A stretch of DNA of 64,000 nt from Streptomyces sp. NRRL S-37 (GTDB lineage: Bacteria > Actinomycetota > Actinomycetes > Streptomycetales > Streptomycetaceae), in assembly GCF_000721605.1 (NCBI RefSeq), contig NZ_JOIZ01000013.1:1-64000 (forward strand), given 5' to 3'. Of this stretch, positions 13,401-24,311 are shown piece by piece. Each line of letters begins with the position of its first letter. Position 1 is the stretch's first letter. Both the position numbers and the translations under genes were made by a program. The notes below the pieces were generated by a model that saw only the letters and a program-made list of their open reading frames with translations, was not told the DNA's origin and did not search any database.

Positions 13401-16400
13401 AGCTGGTGTCCGTGGTGCCGGTGGCGTCCGTGGTGCCGGTGGTGTTCGCGCCGGGTTCCTCGTCGGTCCAGGCGCCCCAGGCGATGGAGGTCGCGGGCAG
13501 GCCCTCGCCGCGGCGGCGCCGGGCGAGCGCGTCGAGGACGGCGGTGGCGGCGGCGAGGCCCGCGCGCCCCGCGGTGCCGACCGTGCCGGCCAGCGAGGAG
13601 CAGAGCACGAACGCCGTCAGGTCCAGGTCCCGGGTCAGTTCGTCGAGGTGGAGGGCGGGGGCGGTGCGGGCACGGTGCAGCGCGGCGAACCGCTCCGGCG
13701 TGAGGTCGTCGAGCACGCCGTCGTCGACGATGCCGGCGGCGTGCACCACACCGGTCAGGGGAGTGTCCTCGGGGATGCCGGCGAGGACGGCGGCGAGGGC
13801 GTCGCGGTCGGCGGCGTCGCAGGCGACGACCGTCACCTCGGCGCCCAGCTCCCGCAGCTCGTCGGCGAGTTCGGTGGCGCCGGGCGCCTCCGGGCCGCGC
13901 CGGCTGACCAGTACCAGGCGCGCGGTTCCGGCGGCGGCGAGCCAGCGCGCCACGTGGGCGCCACGGCCCCCGGTGCCCCCGGTGACCAGGACGGTGCCGC
14001 TGGGCTCCCAGCCGGCGTCGGGCGCGGTCTCCGGCGCGGGCACGAGCCGGCGGCCGAAGACGGCCGAGTCGCGCACGGCCACCTGGTCCTCGCCGTCGTG
14101 TCCGGCGAGGACGGCGGCGAACCGCCTGGCGGCGCGGTCGTCCAGGGCGGTGGGCAGGTCGATCAGCCCGCCCCACCGCACGGGGAGTTCCAGTGCCGCG
14201 ACCCTGCCGAGTCCCCACACCGCCGCCTGGCCGGGGGCGGTGAGCCGCTCCGTTCCGGCGACGGCGACGGCGCCGCGCGTCACGCACCACAGGGGCGCGG
14301 TGATCCCGGCGTCCGGCAGGGCCTGGAGCAGCACCGCCGTCGAGGCGGCGGAGGCCCCGGCGGTGTCGGTGAGGGCGAGCAGGGACAGCACTCCGGTGAG
14401 GGCGGTGCCCTCGGAGAGCAGGCCGCGCAGCCTTCCGGTGAGCGCGTCGCGGTCGTCGGTGCCGACGGTGAGCGGCACGACGTCGGTGCCGACGGCCGCC
14501 AGGACGGCGGCCACCCACGGGTCGTCGGCGAGCGCCTCGGGGACGACGGCCAGCCAGGTGCCGGCGGCGGTGGGCGCGGAGGAGGGCAGCGACAGCGGCT
14601 TCCACGCCTCGTGGTGCCTGACGCCGTCGACCATCGCCTGGTCGCGCTGTCGGCGCCGCCAGGTGGACAGGGCGGGCAGGACCGCGCCCAGCGCGTCGGT
14701 GTCGACCTCGAGATCGGCGGCGAGCGTGGTCAGGTCCTCGCCCTCCACGGCCGTCCAGAACGCCGTGTCCAGGGGGTCCGGCCCGGTTCCGCCCGCCGTG
14801 GGGCGCCGGGCGTCGGGCCAGTGACGGGACCGCTGGAAGGCGTAGGTCGGCAGTTCGGTGCGGTGGGCGCCGGTGTCGTCGAAGCAGGGCCGCCAGTCGA
14901 CGCGTACCCCGGACACGTGGAGCCGGGCCAGCGCGGTGAGCAGCGTGCTCTCCTCGGGCCGGTCGCCCCGCAGGGCGGGCACGGCGACCGTGTCGGCGCC
15001 GGTGTCGAGGCAGCGGCGGGTGAGCGCGGTCAGTACGCCGTCGGGGCCGGCCTCGAGGAAGGCGTTCGCCCCGGCGTCGGCGAGGGCGCGTACGCCGTCG
15101 GCGTAGCGGACGGTGCCGCGGACGTGGCGCACCCAGTACTCGGCGGAGCACAGCAGCTCGGGGCCGGCGATCTCGCCGGTCACGTTGGAGACGACCGGGA
15201 TGCGCGGCTCCGCGTACGTCAGCGTCTCCGCGACGGCGCGGAAATCCGCCAGCATCGGCTCCATCAATGGCGAGTGGAAGGCGTGACTGACCGACAGGCG
15301 CCGCGTCTTGCGGCCCTGCGCGGCGAACTCCTCCGCCAGCGCGACGACTTCGGCCTCGGCACCGGACACGACGACGGACTCGGGTCCGTTGACCGCGGCC
15401 AGGGCGGTCCCGTCCGTGAGGCGCGGGGTGATCTCCTCCTCGGTGGCCTCGATCGCCATCATGGCGCCGCCCGACGGCAGTTCCGCCATCAGCCGGGCGC
15501 GGGCCGCGACCAGCGTGCACGCGTCCTCCAGCGACAGCACCCCGGCGATGTGCGCGGCCGTGATCTCACCGACGGAGTGCCCGGCCACGAACTCCGGCCG
15601 CACACCCCAGCTTTCGACCAGCCGGTACAGGGCCACCTCGACCGCGAACAGCGCGGGCTGGGTGTAGCCGGTGGTGTCGAGGAGCTCCGCCTCCGGCGTG
15701 CCCTCCTCCGCGAACAGCACCTCCCGCAACGGACGCTCCAGCTCGGCATCGAGCCGGGCCAGTACGGCGTCCAGCGCCTCGGCGAACACTGGGAACCGGG
15801 CGTACAGCTCACGCCCCATCCCCGCACGCTGCGACCCCTGCCCCGAGAACAGCACCGCCAGCGACCGCTCGACGGCACGCCCGCGCGCCACCTCCACGGG
15901 GGCACCGCCCTCCGCGTCGGCGAGCAGCACCGCCCGGTACTCGAACACCGACCGCCCGGAGGCCAGCGAGAAACCGACGTCCAGCGCGGACGCGGTGTCG
16001 GGGTCGAGGGAGGTGATCCGCTCCAGTTGGCCTTCCAGGGCCTCCTCGGACTTGGCCGACACCGGCCACGGCACGGTCTCGGGAACGCGCCCGGGTTCCC
16101 CGGCCGGCGTGACCGGCTCGGTCTCCGGGGCCTGTTCGATGATGGTGTGCGCGTTGGTGCCGCTGATGCCGAAGGACGACACACCGGCACGGCGCGGACG
16201 TCCGGTCTCCGGCCAGTCGACGGTCTCGGTGAGCAGGCGCACCTCGCCCTCGGTCCAGTCCACGTGGGTCGACGGGGCGTCGATGTGCAGGGACTTGGGC
16301 AGCAGGCCGTGGCGGAGCGCCATGACGGTCTTGATGACGCCGGCGACACCGGCGGCGGCCTGGGCGTGTCCGATGTTCGACTTGATGGAGCCGAGCAGCA

Positions 16401-18374
16401 GCGGCCGGTCGGCGGGGCGGTCCTGGCCGTAGGTGGCCAGCAGGGCCTGTGCCTCGATGGGGTCGCCGAGGGTCGTGCCGGTGCCGTGGGCCTCGACGGC
16501 GTCCACGTCGGCGGCCGAGAGGCCGGCACTCGCCAGGGCCTGGCGGATGACGCGCTGCTGGGAGGGCCCGTTGGGCGCGGTGAGGCCGTTGGAGGCGCCG
16601 TCCTGGTTGACGGCGGAGCCGCGGATCATGGCGAGGACGGGGTGGCCGTTGCGGCGGGCGTCCGAGAGGCGCTCGACGACGAGCATGCCGACGCCCTCGG
16701 ACCAGCCGGTGCCGTCGGCCGCGTCCGCGAAGGCCTTGCAGCGGCCGTCGGGGGCGAGGCCGCCCTGCCGGGTGAAGCCGGCGTAGCCCATGGCGGTCGA
16801 CATCACGGTGACACCGCCCGCGAGGGCGAGGGAGCACTCGCCGGAGCGCAGCGCGTGGGCCGCCCAGTGCAGGGCCACCAGGGAGGAGGAGCAGGCGGTG
16901 TCGATGGTGACCGCGGGGCCCTCCAGGCCGAAGGTGTAGGAGAGACGGCCGGAGATGACGCTGGTGGCGAGGCCGGTCGGGGCGTGGCCCTCGGCGTCCT
17001 CGCTGGAGTTCATGACGAGGGTGGTGTAGTCCTGGCCGCTGGTGCCGACGAAGACACCGGTCTGGCTGCCGCGCACGGTCGCCGGGTCGATGCCGGCGCG
17101 TTCGAACGCCTCCCAGGTGGTCTCCAGGAGCAGGCGCTGCTGCGGGTCCATGGCGAGGGCCTCGCGCGGGGAGATCCCGAAGAAGCCGGCGTCGAAGTCG
17201 GCGACGTCGTGGAGGAACCCGCCCTCGGAGGTGGCGCTGCGGCCGTGGCCGCCCTGTCCGCCGCGCATGAGGGTGTCCAGGTCCCAGCCGCGGTCGGTCG
17301 GGAAGGCGGAGATGCCCTCGCGGCCCTCGACGACGAGCCGCCACAGTTCCTCGGGCGAGCTGACGCCGCCGGGCATCCGGCAGGCCATGCCGACGATGAC
17401 GATCGGGTCGTCGGCCGTCGCGGGCAGGACGGTGCCGGCGGCCGCGGGTGTGTCGGCGGTCCGTTCCTCCTCGAGGAGCGCGGCCACCAGGTGCCCGGCG
17501 AGCACGGTGGGCGTCGGGTAGTCGAAGACGAGGGTCGCGGGGAGGCGCAGGCCGGTGGCGGTGGTGAGGCGGTTGCGCAGTTCGACGGCGGTGAGCGAGT
17601 CGAAGCCGAGGTCGTGGAAGTCGCGGTCGGCCTCGACGGCCTTGGGCGAGGAGTGGCCGAGCACGGCGGCGGCCTCGCCGCGCACCAGGTCGAGCAGGAC
17701 GCGGACGCGTTCCTCCTCCCGCGTCTCCAGGAGTCGGCGGACGAGGTCGGCGGCGACCCGGGCCCCGCCGACGGCGGTGGCGGCGGCGCGCCGGGTGCCG
17801 CGCACCAGGTTGCGCAGCAGCGGCGGCACCTGGCCGGGCATGCGGGTGGCGAGCGCGTCCAGGAAGACGTTGGCCGCCGCGTAGTTGCCCTGACCGGCGC
17901 TGCCCATCACACCGGACACCGACGAGAACATGACGAACGCGGCCAGGCCCAGATCCCGGGTCAGCTCGTGCAGGTGCCAGGCGGCGTCGACCTTCGGCCG
18001 CAGCACCTTCGAGACCCGCTCCGCCGACAGGGACGTCACCACACCGTCGTCGAGGACACCGGCCGTGTGGACGACCGCGGTGAGCGGGTGTGCGGCGGGG
18101 ACCGTGGCGAGGAGGGCGGCGGTGGCGTCGCGGTCTGCGGTGTCGCAGGCCGCGACGGTCACCTCGGCGCCCAGTTCGCGCAGTTCGGCGGCGAGTTCGG
18201 CGGCGCCGGGCGCCTCCGGACCGCGTCGGCTCGTCAGCAGCAGGTGCCGCATGCCGGAGGCCGCGAGGCGGCGGGCGAGGTGTCCGCCGAGCGCGCCGGT
18301 GCCGCCGGTGATGAGGACGGTGCCCTCGGGGTTCCAGCGCGGCGGCATCGTCAGTACGATCTTGCCCACGTGCT
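10493..18374 (-). CDS. PKS piece 4: module B KR-ACP, complete module C, module D KS-AT
   Basis: A long open frame entered at the junction near 18374 ([11 protein letters not shown]). It starts with the KR of module B ([20 protein letters not shown]), which loses ~75-80 C-terminal residues in frame near 17840, then ACP B. Module C follows: KS with TACSSS, malonyl AT (HAFH), KR, ACP. The KR of module C has lost its active site: [19 protein letters not shown] replaces the usual ...GQGNYAAAN, so Tyr is Leu and Asn is Thr; a ketone is predicted. The ACP has [13 protein letters not shown]. Module D supplies KS and malonyl AT up to YADGVR, where the frame breaks at 10493 and ~64 residues of AT C-terminus are missing. 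The frame's own stop is at 10393. Confidence 0.87.
17825..17855 (-). other. In-frame internal junction: module B KR C-terminus missing
   Basis: [14 protein letters not shown] is followed after a few residues by [12 protein letters not shown]. Intact sister KRs have ~75-80 residues here, including the WGPW segment and the helices that close the KR fold. The equivalent place in module A (23303) shows a similar loss but out of frame. Confidence 0.72.
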
Positions 18375-21300
18375 CTCCGCGCCCAGATGCCGGGCCAGCT
18401 GCACCGCAGCCATGCCCACACCACCCGCACCCGCGTGCACCAGCACCGACTCCCCCGCCCGCAGACCCGCCAGCTCGGTCAGGCCGTAGTAGGCGGTCAG
18501 GAACACCAGCGGTATCGACGCCGCCTGCTCGTCCGTCCACCCGTCGGGGACGTGGACCAGGAACCGCTCGTCGATGAGGACGTCGGTGCCCAGGCCGCCG
18601 GGCACCATGCCCATCACCCGGTCGCCCGGCGCGAAGTCGGTCGCCTCGGGCCCGGTGGCGGTGACGACACCGACCGCCTCGGCTCCGAGCTGTCCCGCTT
18701 CCCCCGGGTACATGCCGAGCGCGTTGAGCACGTCGCGGAAGTTCAGCCCGGCCGCCCGCACGTCGAGCCGCACCTGCCGGCCCTCCGGAGCGTCCAGCGC
18801 CTCCGGGCACGGAACGAGCGTGAGGGCGTCCAGGTCGCCCTTGCCGGTGCTGTCCAGCCGCCAGGGGCCGTGGGCCGGGGGCAGCAGTCCGGCACCGGTG
18901 ACCACCCGGTCGAGGCGCCCGACGAGCACCTCCCCGTCCCGTACGACGAACTGGGCGTCGCCGCCCGCCAGGAGCTCCGGCAGCAGCGGCAGCACGGTCT
19001 CGACGCGGCTGTCCGCGTCGAGGTCGACGAGGGCGAAGCGGGTGGGGTTCTCGGAGTGCGCGGCGCGCAGCAGACCCCAGACGGCCGCGGCCGCCAGGTC
19101 CTCGACCCGGTCGCCGTGCCCGGAGCACATCGCGCCCCGGGTGACGAACACCAGTCGGGCCGTCTCGAAGCGGTCCTGCCGCAGCCACTCCTGCACCAGG
19201 TCCAGGGCGTGCGCGAGCAGCGTGTGCGTGGCCTGTGGCACGTCCTCGCCGTGGCCGTCGCCGGAGACGGGGACGCACACCAGGGTCTCGGTGCCGGTGA
19301 GACCGGCCAGGGCGGCCGCGGCGGCCTGGGTGCCGAGCGCGGGCAGGACGGCGTGGCGGACCGAGGGGTCGGCGGCGGTCTCGGGAGCGGCGGTCCACTC
19401 CAGGCGGAGCAGCGAGTCCAGTTCGGTGCGGCGGGCGGCGGGCACCTGCGTCCCGGCGGGGACGCGCAGCACCAGCGACTCGGCGGACAGGACGGGCGCG
19501 CCCTCGACGTCCACGGCGGCGATCGAGACCGAGTCCTCACCCGTGCGGGCGACCCGGAAGCGGACCACGGAGGCGCCGCCCGCGTGCAGCGACACCCCTC
19601 CCCACAGGAACGGCAGCAGCTTGTGCTCGTCGTCCAGGCCGGCGAAGCCGACGGACTGCACGGCCGCGTCCAGCAGGGCCGGGTGCATGCCGTAGTAACC
19701 GGCGTCGTCCGCCTCCGCCGGGAGCGCGGCCTCGACGAACGCCTCCTCACCGCGCTTCCACACGGCGCGGATGGTGCGGAAGACGGGTCCGTACTCGGTG
19801 CGGTCGTAGAAGCCTTCCAGGTCGGCGGCGACCGCGTTCCGCGGGGGCCAGACGCTCGCGTCGAAGCCGGCGGTCCGTGCGTCGGTGCCGAGCACGCCGG
19901 CCGCGTGCTCCGTCCAGGTCGCCTCCGGCGCGTCGGCGGCCCGCGAGTACAGGCTCACCTTGCGGGCGCCGGACTCGTCGGGCGCCCCGACCCACACCTG
20001 GACGACGACGGCCCCGTCCTCGGGCAGCAGCAGCGGTGTGGCGAGGGTGAACTCCTCGACGCACGCGCAGCCGACCTCGTCGCCGGCGCGCACGGCCAGT
20101 TCCAGGAAGCCGGTGGCCGGGAAGAGGACCATGCCGCCGCCGACGGTGTGGTCCGCGAGCCAGGGGTGCGTGGTGAGCGACAGGCGCCCGGTGAACAGCA
20201 CGCCCTCGGAGGCGGCGAGCGCCGTGGCGGCGCCCAGCAGCGGGTGTTCGGCGGGGCGGAGCCCCGCTCCCGTGACATCACCGGTGTGGGCCGCCGGGCG
20301 GGGCCAGTACCGCTCGTGGTGGAAGGCGTACGTCGGCAGCGCCACCCGGCGCGCACCCGTCCCCTCGAAGCACGGCGCCCAGTCGATGTCGACGCCGGTG
20401 ACGTGGAGCCGGGCCAGCGCGGTGAGCAGCGCGCTCTCCTCGGGCCGGTCCCCGCGCAGGGCGGGCACCGACACGACGTCCTGGCCGCCGTCCAGCACCC
20501 GCGCGGCCATCCCGGTCAGGACACCGTCGGGGCCCAGCTCCAGGAACGCGTTCACACCGGCATCGGACAACGCCCGTACACCGTCGGCGAACCGCACCGT
20601 GCCGCGGACGTGGCGCACCCAGTACTCCGCCGAACACAGCAGCTCCCGGTCCGCGACCTCGCCGGTCACGTTCGAGACGACCGGAATCACCGGCTCGGCA
20701 TAGCTCAGCCCCTCCGCGACGGCACGGAACTCCGCCAGCATCGGCTCCATCAGCGGCGAGTGGAAGGCGTGGCTCACCGACAGGCGCCGCGTCCTGCGCC
20801 CCTGGTCGGCGAACCCGGCGGCGAGGGCGAGGACTTCCGACTCGTCGCCGGCGACGACCACGGCGTCCGGGCCGTTGACCGCGGCCACCGACACACCGGC
20901 GGTCAGCTCGCGGATGACCTCCTCCTCGGTGGCCTGGACCGCCACCATCACACCACCGGACGGCAGTTCCTGCATCAGCCGGGCACGCGCCGCGACCAGC
21001 GCGCACGCGTCCTCCAGCGACAGCACCCCGGCGATGTGCGCGGCCGTGATCTCACCGACCGAGTGACCCGCCACGTGGTCGGGCCGTACGCCCCAGGACT
21101 CGACGAGCCGGTACAGGGCCACCTCGACGGCGAACAGTGCGGGCTGGGTGAACCCGGTCGTATCCAGGAGCTCCGCCTCGGGCGTGCCCTCCTCGGCGAA
21201 CAGCACCTCCCGCAGCGGCCGTTCCAGCTCGGCATCGAACCGGGCCAGTACGGCGTCCAGCGCCTCCGCGAACACCGGGAACCGGGCGTACAGTTCACGC

Positions 21301-23303
21301 CCCATCCCCGCACGCTGCGAACCCTGACCCGAGAACAGCACCGCCAACGACCGCTCCACCGCACGACCACGCGCCACCTCGAACGGTGCCCCGCCCTCGG
21401 CGCCCGCGAGCAGCACCGCCCGGTGCTCGAACACCGACCGTCCGGAGGCCAGCGAGTAACCCACGTCCAGGACGGACCCGGTGTCGAAGGACGTCACCCG
21501 GTCGATCTGTCCCGGCAGTGCGTCCTCGGACCGCGCCGAGACGGGCCACGGCACCAGGACCGGCGAGACGGACGGCGCGGTGGCCGGCTCCGGTTCCGGC
21601 GCGGCCGGTTCGGGCTGTTCGAGGATGACGTGGGCGTTGGTGCCGCTGAGGCCGAAGGACGACACACCGGCACGCCACGGCCGGTCCGTGTCCGGCCACG
21701 CGGTCGGCTCGGTGAGGAGGCGTACCGCGCCCGCCTCCCAGTCGACGTGCGTGGAGGGCCGGTCGACGTGGAGGGTCCTGGGCAGTTCGCCGTGGCGCAT
21801 GGCGAGCACCATCTTGATGACGCCGGCGACACCGGCGGCGGCCTGGGTGTGCCCGATGTTCGACTTGATGGAGCCGAGCAGCAGCGGGCGCTCCGGGTCG
21901 CGGTCGCGGCCGTAGGTGGCCAGCAGGGCCTGCGCCTCGATGGGGTCGCCGAGGGTCGTGCCCGTGCCGTGCGCCTCGACGGCGTCCACGTCGGCGGGGG
22001 TGAGCCCGGCGCTCGCCAGGGCCTGGCGGATGACGCGCTGCTGGGAGGGCCCGTTGGGGGCGGTCAGGCCGTTGGAGGCGCCGTCCTGGTTGATGGCCGA
22101 GCCGCGGACCACCGCGAGCACCTCGTGCCCGTTGCGGCGGGCGTCCGAGAGGCGCTCCAGGACGAGCAGGCCGACGCCCTCGGACCAGCCGGTGCCGTCG
22201 GCGGCGTCGGCGAACGCCTTGCACAGGCCGTCGCCGGCCAGGCCGCCCTGCCGGGTGAAGCCGGAGAAGTTCATGGGGGTCGACAGCACGGTGACGCCGC
22301 CCGCGAGGGCGAGGGAGCTCTCGCCGCTGCGCAGGGACTGGGCGGCGAGGTGCAGGGCGACCAGGGAGGAGGAGCAGGCGGTGTCGACGGTGAGCGCCGG
22401 GCCCTCCAGGCCGAGGGCGTAGGAGACCCTGCCGGAGATGACGCTGGTGGCGAGGCCGGTGCTGGCGTGGCCCTCGACGTCCTCGCGGGAGGTCATCACC
22501 AGGGTCGCGTAGTCCTGGCCGGTGGTGCCGACGAAGACGCCGGTCGCGCTGCCGCGCAGGCTCTGCGGGTCGATCCCGGCGCGTTCGAACGCCTCCCAGG
22601 ACGTCTCGAGGAGCAGCCGCTGCTGCGGGTCCATGGCGAGGGCCTCGCGGGGCGAGATCCCGAAGAAGCCGGCGTCGAAGCCGCCCACGTCGTGCAGGAA
22701 GCCGCCGCGGCGGGTGGCGCTGACGCCCCGGTTGTCGTGGCCTCCGCCGAACAGGGCGTCCAGGTCCCAGCCGCGGTCGGTCGGGAACGCGGTGATGCGG
22801 TCCTCGCCGTCGGCGAGCATCCGCCACAGTTCGTCGGGGGTGGTGATGCCGCCGGGCATGCGGCAGGCCATGCCGACGATGACCACCGGGTCGTCGGCGA
22901 CGTCGGCGGACACGAGGGGGGCGCCCGCGTCGCCGTGTTCGTCGAGGAGTTCGGCGACCAGGTGCTCGGCGAGGCCGTGCGGGGTCGGGTAGTCGAAGAC
23001 GAGGGTGGCGGTCAGCCGCAGGCCGGTGGCGGTGGTGAGGCGGTTGCGCAGTTCGACGGCGGTGAGCGAGTCGAAGCCGAGTTCGCGGAACTCGCGGCCG
23101 GGTTCGATGGCCTTGGGCGAGGAGTGGCCGAGCACGGCGGCGGCCTCGGCCCGTACCAGTTCGACGAGGTGGCGGACGCGCTCGTCCTCGGGGAGGGCCA
23201 GCAGGCGGCGGGTCAGGTCGGCGGCGGTGCTCGCGCCGCCGACGGCGGTGGCGGCGGCGCGCCGGGTGCCGCGCACCAGGTTGCGCAGCAGCGGGGGCAC
23301 CTG
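18374..23303 (-). CDS. PKS piece 3: module A ACP, module B KS-AT-DH-ER (N-terminal half)
   Basis: The frame is entered at the junction near 23303 ([13 protein letters not shown]). ACP A ([10 protein letters not shown]) comes first, then module B: KS with TACSSS and DGTGWSEG, malonyl AT (GQGSQR, GHSVGE, HAFH), DH and ER. The DH motif reads [11 protein letters not shown]. Compared with [10 protein letters not shown] in the terminal PKS it has one extra Gly, so the HxxxGxxxxP spacing is lengthened by one; the second motif HPALLDA is intact. The ER N-terminal half includes [12 protein letters not shown] and [19 protein letters not shown]. The frame breaks at 18374, where ~141 residues of ER C-terminal half are absent. 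The frame's own stop is at 18351. Confidence 0.86.
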
Positions 23304-24311
23304 CGAGCGCGTCCAGGAAGACGTTGGCCGCCGCGTAGTTGCCCTGACCGGCGCTGCCCATCACACCGGACACCGACGAGAACATGACGAACGCGGCCAG
23401 GTCCAGGTCCCGGGTGAGTTCGTGCAGGTGCCAGGCGGCGTCGACCTTCGGCCGCAGCACCTTCGAGACGCGCTCCGCCGACAGGGACGTCACCACACCG
23501 TCGTCGAGGACACCGGCGGCGTGGACGACCGCGGTCAGCGGGTGCGCCGTGTCGATCCCGGCGAGCAGTGCCTCGGCCGCCTCGCGGTCGGCGATGTCGC
23601 AGGCGGTGATGTCGACGACCGCCCCGGCGGCCGTGAGTTCGTCCCGCAGCTCGGCGGCGCCCTCGGCGTCGATGCCCCGGCGGGACACCAGGAGGAGACG
23701 GCGCACGCCCCGCGCGGTCACCAGGTGGCGGGCCAGTTCCCGGCCCAGGCCTCCCGTGCCGCCGGTGATGAGGACGGTACCGTCGGGGTTCCAGCGCGGC
23801 GGCATCGTCAGCACGATCTTGCCGACATGCTGGGCCCGGCTCATGAACCGGAACGCCTCACGCGCCCGCCGCACGTCCCACACCGTCACCGGAAGAGGCC
23901 GCAACGCCCCCTCGGCGAACAGGCCCACCAGCTCCCGCAGCATCTCCCCCGTACGGTCGGGACCCGCCTCACCCAGGTCGAACGCCCGGTAGGTCACCCG
24001 GTCGATCGCCCGCGGGTCGCGGATGTCGGTCTTGCCCATCTCCAGGAACCGGCCACCGTCGGCGGTCAGCCGCAGCGACGCGTCCACGAACTCACCGGCC
24101 AGGGCGTTCAGCACCACGTCCACGCCCCGGCCGCCGGTCACCGCCCGGAACTTCTCTTCGAAGCCCAGATCACGCGACGACGCGATGTGATCCTCGTCCA
24201 GCCCCAGAGACCGCAGCGTGTCCCACTTGCCCTCGCTCGCGGTCGCGAACACCTCCGCGCCCAGATGCCGGGCCAGCTGCACCGCAGCCATGCCCACACC
24301 ACCCGCACCCC
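23303..24311 (-). CDS. PKS piece 2: module A ER C-terminal half and KR N-terminal part
   Basis: The frame runs from the junction near 24311 ([20 protein letters not shown]) through the ER C-terminal half ([37 protein letters not shown]) into a KR with [11 protein letters not shown] and [16 protein letters not shown]. It then breaks near 23303, losing ~75-80 residues of KR C-terminus. The frame stays open beyond this to 21295, but that part is out of frame with module B and is only a shadow. The segment supplies the ER sequence missing from module B, which is the best internal reference for what has been lost there. Confidence 0.82.
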
